A DNA stretch of 64,000 nucleotides from positions 1 to 64,000 of the forward strand of contig NZ_JAFUAG010000029.1 of assembly GCF_017464355.1 (NCBI RefSeq), written 5' to 3'. The notes beneath the pieces were generated by a model that was not told where the DNA came from, did not search any database, and was given only the letters and a program-made list of their open reading frames with translations. This DNA is from Ruminococcus sp. (lineage in GTDB: Bacteria; Bacillota; Clostridia; Oscillospirales; Ruminococcaceae). The first letter of the stretch is position 1. Each line of letters starts with the position of its first letter. The position numbers were made by a program, and so were the translations under genes. This document shows positions 42,856-51,620 of this stretch, piece by piece.

Positions 42856-43449
42856 TTACTGCTCGTCAGTTGAAGAAACAGTTATATCAGGCTTAGCTTC
42901 GCCGTTAGCCTCAGCTGCCTTTGCAGCCTCCCTATCAGCTCTGTACTTGATGAGGGTCTGCTTGATAGACTCCAGCATGGGCTTGGTGAAAGGCAGGTTA
43001 TGCTCTCTGGTGAAGGGGTCAAGAACAAAGCCCTCAACGTTGGGGGTGTTCTCGGTCAGGTTAGCCACATCGCTGAACTTCATGGCGAAAGGCACATACT
43101 TCTGGTCTGTGGTGATCTTTGCCAGCTCTTCCCTGCTTGTGAAGATAGGGAAATAGGTCAGGGTCTTGTCGTTGCCGTTCTCGTCCTTAACGGGCTTGTT
43201 TATCAGCAGGAACTTTGCAGTCTGCTTATCCTGGAACTGTACGTGGTTGTCGCCGTCAGCTACCAGCTCCTGGTTCTTCTCAATAACAGCAGGTACAAGG
43301 AAAGTGCATCTCAGTGCAGTGTTGATGACCTTATTCTGAGCCTCGTGGGTGAATTCCTTTCTCATATCTGCGATCGCCTCTACCAGCGCGGTGTTGTCGA
43401 TCTTCTCGTTGGATACCTGTCCCGATATCTTCAAATTCTGGTTTGCCAT
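42856..43449 (-). CDS. SseB-domain protein
   Basis: 197 aa, soluble. LTYFPIFTSREELAK, KFSDVANL, VEGFVLDPFTREHNLPFTKPML and the preceding FLLINKP strands match the SseB N-terminal domain, a fold named after an E. coli serine-sensitivity protein and widespread in Firmicutes and Actinobacteria as a stand-alone domain of unknown function. The C-terminal 30 residues are low-complexity. It lies 33 bp after the GT2 gene. Confidence 0.88.
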   Translation of the reverse strand: MANQNLKISGQVSNEKIDNTALVEAIADMRKEFTHEAQNKVINTALRCTFLVPAVIEKNQELVADGDNHVQFQDKQTAKFLLINKPVKDENGNDKTLTYFPIFTSREELAKITTDQKYVPFAMKFSDVANLTENTPNVEGFVLDPFTREHNLPFTKPMLESIKQTLIKYRADREAAKAAEANGEAKPDITVSSTDEQ

Positions 43450-43482
43450 ATCTTTCTACTCCTTTTTTTACTGCGGAAGAAA

Positions 43483-44448
43483 TTACTTCTCTTCCAGATT
43501 TATATCTACGATGAACTTAGGTCTTGCCTTAGTTTCCAGATAGATCTTGCCTATATATTCGCCGATGACACCTATCGCCAGCATTTGCAGGCCGCCTATA
43601 GCCCATATCGAAACTATGGTGGAAGCCCAGCCTCTTTCGGTGTTGCCGAAAGCCTTGTCGATAAGGAAGTATATCAGCATTATCACAGATACCACAAAAA
43701 TGAACACGCCCAGGGCGGTGATGAACCTTATGGGCTTTACCGAAAGGGAGGTTATGCCCTCCACCGCAAAGGCTATCATCTTTCTCAGGGGGTACTTTGA
43801 CTCCCCTGCCACACGCTCATTCCTCTCGTAGGTTACTATATCGCTCTTGAAGCCCACCATGGGCACCATGCCTCTCAGGAAGAGATTGACCTCCTTGAAT
43901 TCCGCCAGTGCGTCCACCGCACGCTTGCTCATGAGCCTGTAGTCTGCGTGGTCGTAGGTTATCTCTACGCCCATCATCTCAAGTATCTTGTAGTATGACC
44001 TTGCGGTAGTCCTCTTGAAAGCAGTATCGGTCTCTCTCGATGACCTCACCCCGTAGACTATCTCACAGCCCTCGGCACGCTTATCCAGCATACCGTCAAT
44101 GGCATTGATATCGTCCTGCAGGTCTGCGTCCATGGATATGAGTATATCCGCATAGTTCCTTGCGGTCATAAGTCCTGCCAGCAGGGCATTCTGGTGGCCC
44201 TTGTTGCGGGACAGCTTTATGCCCGTGAATATATCGCTCTGCTTAAGGCCGTGGAGCTTCTCGATGATCTCCCAGGTGTTGTCCTTTGAACCGTCGTCCA
44301 CGAACATCACCTTGCTCCTGTGGCTTATCCTGCCCGAGGACATGAGCTCGTCCATTTTCTTCATCAGCTCTTTCGCTGTGATGGGGAGCATTTCCTCCTC
44401 GTTATAGCACGGTATCACCAAATAAAGTGTTTCCGCCAATTCTTTCAT
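43483..44448 (-). CDS. GT2 glycosyltransferase, GtrB/DPM1-like
   Basis: 321 aa. GT-A domain with LVIPCYNEEEMLP, FVDDGSKDNTWE and the metal-binding ISMDADLQDD, then a QRMS-type YKILEMMGV region. Two membrane helices lie near 235-260 and 270-300, with the KARPKF tail. Proteins of this type move glucose, mannose or similar sugars from nucleotide sugar to undecaprenyl phosphate. The start is uncertain: ATG 44448 has GGAG directly before it (too close), and a TTG two codons upstream is the alternative. No flippase or polymer-modifying transferase is adjacent. Confidence 0.93.
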   Translation of the reverse strand: MKELAETLYLVIPCYNEEEMLPITAKELMKKMDELMSSGRISHRSKVMFVDDGSKDNTWEIIEKLHGLKQSDIFTGIKLSRNKGHQNALLAGLMTARNYADILISMDADLQDDINAIDGMLDKRAEGCEIVYGVRSSRETDTAFKRTTARSYYKILEMMGVEITYDHADYRLMSKRAVDALAEFKEVNLFLRGMVPMVGFKSDIVTYERNERVAGESKYPLRKMIAFAVEGITSLSVKPIRFITALGVFIFVVSVIMLIYFLIDKAFGNTERGWASTIVSIWAIGGLQMLAIGVIGEYIGKIYLETKARPKFIVDINLEEK

Positions 44449-44506
44449 CTCCAAAGTTCAGTTATTTCACGATACCCTTTCGGTGTACGATACACCTGCG
44501 GTGTAT

Positions 44507-45328
44507 CTAGAGTGTACTCAAAAATATCGCTTCCTCGTCGCGGTTTATGCCGAAGAGCCTGCAGGCATTCTCGTTGGTGATACGCAGTATCTCCTCCGCC
44601 GAAACGCCCTTTATCTCCGCCATGACCTTTGCGGTCTCCGCTATCATGGAGCTGTCGCTGCGCTCACCTCTGTAAGGGGGCGGCGCCATGTAGGGGCAGT
44701 CGGTCTCCAGCAGCAGCCTGTCCGGGGGGACGGCCTCGCAGGCACGCTTTGACTTCTTGTTGTTCTTGAAAGCCAGCGCCCCCGTGAACCCGATGTACAT
44801 ACCCAGCCTGACCACTTCCTCAGCGGTCTCCGCCGAGCCCGAAAAGCAGTGCATGACGCCCTCAGGCCGAAACTCGCTCAGTATCTTCATGCAATCCTCC
44901 GTGGCATCACGGCAGTGTACTATGACAGGCAGCGATTTACACACCGCAAACCTGACCTGATCCTTGAAAAGCTTTATCTGCTTTTCTTTATCGTAGCCCT
45001 CATAGTGGTAATCCAGCCCTATCTCACCGATAGCCCCCAGCTTGTGGATAAGTGCTGCCTGCTCATAGAGCCTGCCCAGCACCTCCATATAATTTTCGGG
45101 GACTTCATCGACATTCTCGGGGTGGAAGCCTATGGAGGTATAATAATTCTCATACCTTTTTGCAGTTTCGATACCGAACAGGGAAGACTTCTCGTCGGTG
45201 GCCGCATGGAGCATTCTGTCAACGGGGTGTCCCTCGTTTTTCAGCAGCCTGTCCAGCAGCTCATATCTGTCCTCATCAAAAGCTGCGTCATCGTAATGAC
45301 AATGGGAGTCAAAAATTCCTCCTGCCAT
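44507..45328 (-). CDS. tatD: TatD family metal-dependent deoxyribonuclease
   Basis: 273 aa TIM-barrel hydrolase. FDSHCHYDD supplies the first metal-binding histidines. GAIGEIGLDYHYEGYDKEKQIKLF, PVIVHCRDA, GVMHCFSGS and LLETDCPYMAPPPYRGERSDS are the classic TatD motifs. The ATG at 45328 follows AAAGGAG; twelve upstream codons are leader. First gene of a five-gene operon (tatD, GT2, SseB, Nudix, rqcH). Confidence 0.96.
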   Translation of the reverse strand: MAGGIFDSHCHYDDAAFDEDRYELLDRLLKNEGHPVDRMLHAATDEKSSLFGIETAKRYENYYTSIGFHPENVDEVPENYMEVLGRLYEQAALIHKLGAIGEIGLDYHYEGYDKEKQIKLFKDQVRFAVCKSLPVIVHCRDATEDCMKILSEFRPEGVMHCFSGSAETAEEVVRLGMYIGFTGALAFKNNKKSKRACEAVPPDRLLLETDCPYMAPPPYRGERSDSSMIAETAKVMAEIKGVSAEEILRITNENACRLFGINRDEEAIFLSTL

Positions 45329-45390
45329 ACAGATCTCCTTTCCATGTATAACAGCTGTTCTCAAACAGCTGACCTATATATACAATAGTT

Positions 45391-45419
45391 ATTATAGCAC
45401 AGTTTTGCCCTTTTGTAAA
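45391..45419 (-). promoter_or_regulatory. promoter of the tatD operon
   Basis: Minus-strand TTTACA (45414-45419), 17 bp, TATAAT (45391-45396), about 55 nt upstream of the tatD start. Confidence 0.75.
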
Positions 45420-45440
45420 GCACTTTTTTGTCACAGGGCG

Positions 45441-45471
45441 AAAAAGTCCCCCCGCCGAGGGGCGAGGGGAC
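45441..45471 (-). terminator. terminator of the sigma/PASTA protein operon
   Basis: On the minus strand GTCCCC-CGCC pairs with GGCG-GGGGAC (45446-45471, one bulged base per side) and is followed by TTTTTC. Confidence 0.85.
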
Positions 45472-45507
45472 AGCTGTACGGCTGATAGTGACGCTATATC
45501 ATTATTT

Positions 45508-47736
45508 TCAGCTGCGGGCCGCTTCAGACACGGCAGCTTCTTCCCTGGGGGTTATAGCCAGCAGACCCTCCTTATCAAAGCTGCCCACCAGTGCCGACTC
45601 GTTGTTTTCATGGTCGATATCGAACACTGCATATTCAACTTCTCTTCCTGTTTCATCATTCCTGATATTGACAGTGATCCTTTCCTGACCCTCGCCCTCG
45701 ACTTCTATCCGATACTGCCCGCCTGCAACATCTTCGCCGTTTTCAAATGCCATGGACCTGAAGACTTCATCGTCCTTGCAGATATCAACGGTGTAAGCAC
45801 CGTGGATACCCTCAGGCATATCAAGATCTATGAGCAGAGAGTCGGCGGCGCTGTCGTCTTCGGGAACGTAAATGATAACTACAGTTTCGGACTTGACCAG
45901 ACTGTCGGGCGCCACAGACTGCTCTATGACCTTGCCTGCGTCACCCTCATGGGGCATCACCTGTATATTGGCAGTCAGACCACTCTCTGTCAGCATATCA
46001 ACAGCCTTTTCCTCGTCCAGGCCTACAACGTTGGGCACTGTCACCAGAGTTGCCAGGGGACCCTTGCTGATATATATGGTTATCTCCTCATCTGCCGCCG
46101 CAGCCTTGCCTGCTTCGGGCTCGGTCATTATGGCGAGGCCATCTTCGAGCTTTTCATAGAGCCTTTCTCTCATCACCACGTTGGAAAAGCCTGCTTTTTC
46201 CAGTTCAGCTATAGCTTTATCCTCTGTCATGCCTGTTACATCGGGTATGATGAGATTTTCTGCGCTGTCGTTCTCTGTCTGCTCAGAGCCCTTTATGCCG
46301 AAGTTAGTAAATTCCTCCTTCGCCACATTGAAGGTGATGACCTTGTCTGCTCTGCCCCCCGGGACAATGGAGGGATCAAAGAAGCCGCTTATGCAGACAT
46401 CTCCCGTGACCTCATCATAGATAAGGTCCATGCCGTCACCGCTGAACTCCCCAAGATTCAAACCATCTACTACCTCACTGTATATGAGCTCCATGTCTGA
46501 GCTTATGTCATATACCTTAAGCTCACAGCTGCCTGAATCATTGCTGTATTTATCATCAAGAGTAAACAGGTAGTTGCAGTCAGGTGTTACATAGGCACTG
46601 TCAACATCTGTGAAGTTTTCACCTGTGAGATCGGAAGACACGGCACTGCCGTCGGAGGTGAGCTTCACGATCTCGGGAGTATCCCCTGTAAGGGTGCAGA
46701 TATCTCCGCCCATGGAAAACAGCTCAGGCGGATCCATTTCGGGAAGTGCCAGGCTGCAGCGGTATGTGTCATAGCCTTCCTTAAGCCCCTTGACATAAAG
46801 GCTGGTTCCCTCATCGCCATACAGAACGACCCATGCTGTGCTTCTGTCCGATGCGATCTCGGGTGAAGCAAGCAAAAATTCGTGCCCGCCCTCGTCAGTG
46901 CTGAATACTTCTGTACCGTCTTCATCGATAAGGCGGTATAACTCGCTGCCTGTTTCGGGGTCTGAAGTCCCTATCCAGGTGCTTATGGTCTTATCTTCAT
47001 TCACCAGCGGATAGCCCCTGCCGTCCTTACCGAGAGATACCATTACGTCCTCACGTATGGGCTCAAGGTCCAGGTCATATATATCGCAGTCAAGCACGGG
47101 GTAGCCGTTCTCATCTTCCTGTGAGTAATTGCTCCATACTGCAAAGCAATCATCATATACTTTTATGCCCGAACCGAGGGTCTGTATTTCTTTGACCACT
47201 GCGTTTTTGGTGCCGTCATAGAGGAAGTAGTGGAACAACTGTCCGTCGTACTGATAGTACTCTGCGCCCTCGCCGCTTACCTCCCTGACCAGGAAGCTGC
47301 CGCTGCTGAGCTTCCAGATATCAGCGTCCTTGCCGAACTTGTCATACAGCGTATAGCCCGAGGGGTCGAAAAATTCCTCAAGACCCTCTATAGTGTATCC
47401 TTCTGCGGCGGTGTCCTCGTCCGAGGTCGTTTCACGCCCTGCGACTACAGGGCTGGTGTCCACCTTGTCAAAGCCGTCCTTCAGCAGGTAAGCGCCGCCG
47501 CCCACTGCGACTATGGCTGCTGCCGCCGCTGCGACTATGCGTCCGCTGCGGTTTACTGCTGCTTTGCCTTCTTTGTTCACAACGTTGTTTACAGTTTCAT
47601 TTTCCGTTACGGTTATCTTTCTGTTCTCCATACTATCACCCGTTAAGCCTTTCCGTATGCGAGCCTTGACAGCAGTGTCCGCCCGTATATTACCGAAAGC
47701 CGCTTCAAGCTTTTCATCAAGCTGTCTGTCTGTCAT
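45508..47736 (-). CDS. membrane protein with two PASTA domains, probable anti-sigma factor
   Basis: 742 aa. The cytoplasmic N-terminus (1-65, MTDRQLDEKLEAAFGNIRADTAVKARIRKGL) is followed by one helix at about 66-85. A beta-rich extracytoplasmic region of about 400 aa with propeller-like repeats comes next. Two PASTA domains follow (about 494-561 with IPDVTGMTEDKAIAELEKAGF, 564-627 with VPNVVGLDEEKAVDMLTESGL), then a C-terminal beta domain. It begins 4 bases after the ECF sigma gene, with RBS TTAGGAG. PASTA domains bind peptidoglycan or beta-lactams in Ser/Thr kinases and PBPs. The anti-sigma role is inferred from position and topology; no zinc-binding anti-sigma motif is seen. Confidence 0.85.
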   Translation of the reverse strand: MTDRQLDEKLEAAFGNIRADTAVKARIRKGLTGDSMENRKITVTENETVNNVVNKEGKAAVNRSGRIVAAAAAAIVAVGGGAYLLKDGFDKVDTSPVVAGRETTSDEDTAAEGYTIEGLEEFFDPSGYTLYDKFGKDADIWKLSSGSFLVREVSGEGAEYYQYDGQLFHYFLYDGTKNAVVKEIQTLGSGIKVYDDCFAVWSNYSQEDENGYPVLDCDIYDLDLEPIREDVMVSLGKDGRGYPLVNEDKTISTWIGTSDPETGSELYRLIDEDGTEVFSTDEGGHEFLLASPEIASDRSTAWVVLYGDEGTSLYVKGLKEGYDTYRCSLALPEMDPPELFSMGGDICTLTGDTPEIVKLTSDGSAVSSDLTGENFTDVDSAYVTPDCNYLFTLDDKYSNDSGSCELKVYDISSDMELIYSEVVDGLNLGEFSGDGMDLIYDEVTGDVCISGFFDPSIVPGGRADKVITFNVAKEEFTNFGIKGSEQTENDSAENLIIPDVTGMTEDKAIAELEKAGFSNVVMRERLYEKLEDGLAIMTEPEAGKAAAADEEITIYISKGPLATLVTVPNVVGLDEEKAVDMLTESGLTANIQVMPHEGDAGKVIEQSVAPDSLVKSETVVIIYVPEDDSAADSLLIDLDMPEGIHGAYTVDICKDDEVFRSMAFENGEDVAGGQYRIEVEGEGQERITVNIRNDETGREVEYAVFDIDHENNESALVGSFDKEGLLAITPREEAAVSEAARS

Positions 47737-47740
47737 AGTC

Positions 47741-48217
47741 TCACTCTCCTAACTCTTTCTTAAGTTTTTTTCTGGCTCGGTGTATGTATGAATATACCGT
47801 GTTTTCCCTGCAGCCCATAAGCTCTGCGGTTTCTGCGGCAGTGTAGCCCTCGTATAGATTAAGGTACACCGCCATACGCTCCTTCTCGGGCAGCCGCATG
47901 ACAGCGTCCATGACCTCGCCGTACTGCGGGGCGCTGCCTAAATGGGCTGCGCTTTCAAGGTCTGTGTCCCTGCGGTGATGTCTTCTCAGCATGGACTTGC
48001 AGGTGTTCTGCGCTGTAACTATCAGCCATGCCTTGGTATGCTCGCCTGTTTCGGGAGGTGCGCCTGCTTCCAGATATTTCATGAATACCGTCTGCACAGC
48101 GTCCTCCGCATCAGCGGCCTGACCGTGGAAATACACATAGCATATCCTGTACACCATATCGAAATATTCATCGTAGACAGCATCAAAGCCGCCCGAACGT
48201 TCAATAGCCATTGCCAT
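47741..48217 (-). CDS. ECF-type RNA polymerase sigma factor
   Basis: 158 aa. Region 2 has YDEYFDMVYRICYVYFHGQAADAEDAVQTVFMKYLE, the -10-binding part. Region 4 has LPEKERMAVYLNLYEGYTAAETAELMGCRENTVYSYIHRARKKLK, the -35-binding helix-turn-helix. The start is uncertain: ATG 48217 is 14 bases after AGGAGG, a GTG four codons upstream is too close to it, and ATG 48211 is also possible. Co-transcribed with the PASTA-domain membrane protein that follows. Confidence 0.92.
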   Translation of the reverse strand: MAMAIERSGGFDAVYDEYFDMVYRICYVYFHGQAADAEDAVQTVFMKYLEAGAPPETGEHTKAWLIVTAQNTCKSMLRRHHRRDTDLESAAHLGSAPQYGEVMDAVMRLPEKERMAVYLNLYEGYTAAETAELMGCRENTVYSYIHRARKKLKKELGE

Positions 48218-48396
48218 GGTCAAAACCACCCCCTCCTTTCCCTGAGCTGCGGGGGGTGCAGCCTCGGGTGTTTTTGGTTTTCTGTATATAATACTCCTGT
48301 GCAGACCATATCCTTGCAGACTTAAAAAAATTTTTCTCCCAATTTTGAAGTGTATTGCTGATGATACAGAATGACTTTTTTGCGTATTGTTTCCCG

Positions 48397-48445
48397 CCCG
48401 CAGGGCAGAAAAATTTCCCGCAAGGCACTGCCCTGCGGGGAAATT
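48397..48445 (-). terminator. terminator-like competing hairpins
   Basis: CCCGCAGGGCAG (48397-48408) is perfectly complementary to CTGCCCTGCGGG (48428-48439). An overlapping alternative stem pairs AATTTCCC(C)GC with GCGGGAAATT and, read on the minus strand, is followed by TTT, as a terminator of the gene at 48449 would be. The gap 48218-48448 shows no further clear feature. Confidence 0.5.
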
Positions 48446-48448
48446 CTA

Positions 48449-49078
48449 TCAATGTTCTCTGTGCTGTATCAGCTCGTTGTTCTCATCGTCCAGCAGCTGT
48501 ACAAGCTCTTCGCCCTTGAAAACTGCTATATAGCCGTCAGGCAGGCACAGCACATCTATCAGCTCGGGGCGACGGGTAAGCAGCTCGTAGGCATATACGC
48601 CCTCGTAGTCTTCTGCGTCCACCAGCCTGGCGCTGCCCTTTTCATCGTAGACAAAATTCTGCACCGACCAGCCCGAACCGCCCAGGTCGCCAAAGCGCTG
48701 CATGGAGATATTCGGTTTTTCCAGGGCACCCTTTGCCACCGCCAGCTTGTCATAAAAATGCACAGCCTTGCCTACCACCCCGTACTTGTGGAGCAGCAGC
48801 ACCTGCCTGTACTGTATGTGCAGCGCCAGGGTCAGGTCTGTGTTCAGGGCAGTGAGGGGGTCATCGGTGTAATCGGGGGCAGCTATGTCGTAGCCCTTGC
48901 CATGCTCGCTCAGCAGAAAGGTCGAGAACCCTGCCCTTATGCGGAAGCCGTCGGTTATCCTCTCGGTGGGTATATACTCTATGGCTTCCAGCAGAGGTTC
49001 GGCAAAGGGTCTCAGGGCTTCCTCCGCAGAAAAAGTGTAGTTTATGCCGTTTATCTCTTCGGTGTAGGTTATCAGCAT
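48449..49078 (-). CDS. unknown protein, single copy of a novel module
   Basis: 209 aa, soluble, no signal or membrane segment. It aligns with both halves of the upstream 425-aa protein: N-terminal TYTEEINGINYTF, RAGFSTFLL, IAAPDYTDDPLTALNTDLT, a central G-V-x-G turn, KGALEKPNISMQR, SGWSVQNFVYDEKG, AYELL and C-terminal LPDGYIAVFKGEELVQLLDDENNE. No known family is recognised. It follows that protein by 27 bp and is probably in the same operon as the cation transporter. Confidence 0.8.
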   Translation of the reverse strand: MLITYTEEINGINYTFSAEEALRPFAEPLLEAIEYIPTERITDGFRIRAGFSTFLLSEHGKGYDIAAPDYTDDPLTALNTDLTLALHIQYRQVLLLHKYGVVGKAVHFYDKLAVAKGALEKPNISMQRFGDLGGSGWSVQNFVYDEKGSARLVDAEDYEGVYAYELLTRRPELIDVLCLPDGYIAVFKGEELVQLLDDENNELIQHREH

Positions 49079-49105
49079 AAGGGGCTCCTTTCAGTAAGGT
49101 CTGCC

Positions 49106-50383
49106 TTATGACAGGCCTTCGGTGCTGATGTCATTGCCTTCTTCGTCTGTCAGGTATTCCATTTCGCCGTTTTTGAACACAGCACAGTAGCCCACAGGCA
49201 TGGAAAGCACTGCTGCCATGGCCATGCGTCCCTCTTTCATAAGCGTGAATGCAGGCTTTTCTTCGGAGTCAGCCTTTTCGGGGCATACGGGGTTGCCCTC
49301 CTCATCATAGGTTATCGTCCTTATAACGCAGTAGGCCTTGCCGTCATACTCGACCTTTGTCACCATGGCATACTCAGCCTCAAGGGCACCCTTTTCGATA
49401 ACTATGTTGTCTATCTCGCTTACAGGCACAGCGTCCTTTTTATAGAGCTTTACCATTTCCTCCTGCACCGACTCTATGAGCAGCATATCGGTCAGATCCT
49501 CGGTGGCGGTGGTCATGGGGTCTTCTGCCTTGTGGGCAGGTGTCAGCAGCCTTATACCGCCCTCTGTCTGCTTAAGTATGACCACACCGAAGCTCATAAC
49601 TATCTTGATGTTCTTTTCAAGCTCCTCCTCGGGAACTTCGGCCAGCACCTTGAATACCTTTTCTATATACTTCACCTGATCCTCATAGCAGGTGTAGAAA
49701 AATCTTCTGCCCCTGAATATCCTGTAGTAGGTGATGACAAAGTCACGGTCCCCCAGCAGCTCGGCGCCTGTGTTATCCAGGTCGGTGATAGTATTGTCCT
49801 CTATCAGCGCCATGCTGCCCTCGGGCAGAACAGTACACTGTATCGCAACGTGATGATCCTTCACCAGCACATAGGCAGGCATCTCCACCAGCCTGGGCTC
49901 GTCCTTGATGATGATATCATCGTCCTCGTTCAGTTCGGCTGCCAGTATCACCCAGGCAGAACCATTCTCGGCGTCCCGCCTTACCATTACTTTCTTATCT
50001 GCCTTGAGCGCGTCGGGCTCAACAAAGATATTTTCAAAAAGGGTAATGGGCTTTGCCCCTGTTACGCCGTTCTGATGAGCAGCGTTTGCGGTGTAGGTTA
50101 TGTCGTTTTCAAGCTCAAATACCTTTGTCAGGTCGTTGGTCCTGACAGCAATGGGATTTAAAGAGTCATAGTCGGGAGCAAGCACCATCATGCGGCCGCC
50201 CTCTTCACGGAAGCGCAGCTCACTGAAACCGAACTGCAGCTTGGTCTTATCGTCAATGCCCTCGGGGGGTGCCGACTCCAGAGCCTCAGCCAGTTTTTTT
50301 GCAAAAATGCTGCCGCTTACGGCGTCCTCACACTGAAAAACGTAGGTCTTTCCGTTGATCTCTCTTGCGTATTCGTTTATCAT
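49106..50383 (-). CDS. unknown protein, tandem copies of a novel module
   Basis: 425 aa made of two modules of the type found alone in the next gene (about 1-212 and 213-425). Shared landmarks in module 1 and module 2 are REINGKTYVF / RIFRGRRFFY, LQFGFSELRF / IVMSFGVVIL, LAPDYDSLNP / LTPAHKAEDP, NDLTKVFELENDI / EDLTDMLLIESVQ, then VEPDALKADKKVMVRR / IEKGALEAEYAMVTKV and LPEGSMALIEDN / MPVGYCAVFKNG. Soluble, acidic, without recognised catalytic motifs. It follows the CDF transporter by 27 bp. Function unknown; a binding or regulatory role is only a guess. Confidence 0.82.
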   Translation of the reverse strand: MINEYAREINGKTYVFQCEDAVSGSIFAKKLAEALESAPPEGIDDKTKLQFGFSELRFREEGGRMMVLAPDYDSLNPIAVRTNDLTKVFELENDITYTANAAHQNGVTGAKPITLFENIFVEPDALKADKKVMVRRDAENGSAWVILAAELNEDDDIIIKDEPRLVEMPAYVLVKDHHVAIQCTVLPEGSMALIEDNTITDLDNTGAELLGDRDFVITYYRIFRGRRFFYTCYEDQVKYIEKVFKVLAEVPEEELEKNIKIVMSFGVVILKQTEGGIRLLTPAHKAEDPMTTATEDLTDMLLIESVQEEMVKLYKKDAVPVSEIDNIVIEKGALEAEYAMVTKVEYDGKAYCVIRTITYDEEGNPVCPEKADSEEKPAFTLMKEGRMAMAAVLSMPVGYCAVFKNGEMEYLTDEEGNDISTEGLS

Positions 50384-50410
50384 TTGATTATTCCTCTCTT
50401 TGCTGTTATA

Positions 50411-51574
50411 TCATGTCAGGCTGTAGTCCGTATCCAGTGATGCTGTAACATCGTAATCGGGAAAACCTGTTCTTACCTCTTCAAGGGCTTTTCTGAAAAG
50501 GGCAAGTCTGTCCTCCTCATCAAAGCTCACCACCATGTCAAAGTGCATGGACTTCTTTTCAGGGTCGGCATAAAAGCCGTGTACCTGTATTATGTTCTTA
50601 TGCGCCATTACTATATCACATACCTGCTTTCTCATGGAAACTATCTCAGGCTCCCGGGTGTTCATGGCATAAATGCTCACCGCTGTGAGTATGACGCCCG
50701 TCTTCTGATAGACCCTTGCGGTAACATCATGTATCAGGGCATCTATCTCGTGGGCGGTATGGGTATCGGCTATCTCGATATGCACCGAGCCGTTGGTGCT
50801 GTCGGGGCCGTAGTCGTGCAGCACCAGGTCATAGGCACCTATGACCCCCGGGCATTCCGAAACAGCCTCCATGACCTCAGACACTTTTTGCGGGCTGACC
50901 CTTTCTCCCAGTATCTCCGAGAGGGTGCCGCCCAGCATCTCGATGCCCGACTTTATTATGACTATGGAGATGACCCCCGCCAGAAACGCCTCAAGGCTCA
51001 CCCCGATGAGCAGGTACAGTATGGCCGCACCCAGGGTAGCCGCAGATATGACCGAGTCCATCATGGCATCGGTGCCCGAATTTATCAGCGAATCGGAGTT
51101 GACCTTTTCGCCCACACCTTTAACATAACGTCCCAGCACTATCTTCACCACTACTGCCGCCCCCACTATTATCAGCGTGGGCATGGAGTAATCGGGGGTC
51201 TGGGGGGCAAGTATCTTCTTCACCGATTCCACCAGCGAAGTGACACCTGCGTAAAGCACTATCAGCGAGATGACCATAGCTGTCAGGTACTCTATCCTGC
51301 CGTAGCCCCAGGGGTGTTTCTTATCGGGGTGCCTGGCCGCCAGCTTGGTGCCCGCAATGGTTATCACCGAAGACGCCGCGTCGCTCAGGTTGTTGACAGC
51401 GTCCAGCACTATAGCGATGGAGCCGCTTATCGCACCGACCACAGCTTTAAATCCTGCCAGCAGCAGGTTGGCGCCTATGCCCACCATACTGGTGCGCACG
51501 ATAGTCCTGTCCCTGCTCTGAGCCGTAGTCTGCTCCTGCTCGGTCATGACCGCAGCTTCGTTCAGATTTTTCAT
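50411..51574 (-). CDS. cation diffusion facilitator, probable Mn2+ exporter
   Basis: 387 aa. Six membrane helices (about 30-210) and a cytoplasmic metallochaperone-like domain, with a further C-terminal extension. The transport site is N-x3-D in helix 2 (LDAVNNLSDA) and D-x3-D in helix 5 (SGTDAMMDS). The His/Asp set of zinc transporters is absent. N/D-only sites are characteristic of manganese-exporting CDF proteins such as MntE, so Mn2+ is the most likely substrate. KKHPWGYGRIEYL is the family loop after helix 2. It heads a three-gene run with the two unknown-module proteins. Confidence 0.92.
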   Translation of the reverse strand: MKNLNEAAVMTEQEQTTAQSRDRTIVRTSMVGIGANLLLAGFKAVVGAISGSIAIVLDAVNNLSDAASSVITIAGTKLAARHPDKKHPWGYGRIEYLTAMVISLIVLYAGVTSLVESVKKILAPQTPDYSMPTLIIVGAAVVVKIVLGRYVKGVGEKVNSDSLINSGTDAMMDSVISAATLGAAILYLLIGVSLEAFLAGVISIVIIKSGIEMLGGTLSEILGERVSPQKVSEVMEAVSECPGVIGAYDLVLHDYGPDSTNGSVHIEIADTHTAHEIDALIHDVTARVYQKTGVILTAVSIYAMNTREPEIVSMRKQVCDIVMAHKNIIQVHGFYADPEKKSMHFDMVVSFDEEDRLALFRKALEEVRTGFPDYDVTASLDTDYSLT

Positions 51575-51589
51575 ATTATCACACCTTAC

Positions 51590-51616
51590 AAAAACAGGCG
51601 GAAAAACCTCCGCCTG
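51590..51616 (-). terminator. terminator of the divIC operon
   Basis: CAGGCGGA/TCCGCCTG stem (51595-51602 with 51609-51616), followed on the minus strand by TTTTTG, right after the lipoprotein stop. Confidence 0.88.
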
Positions 51617-51620
51617 AATT

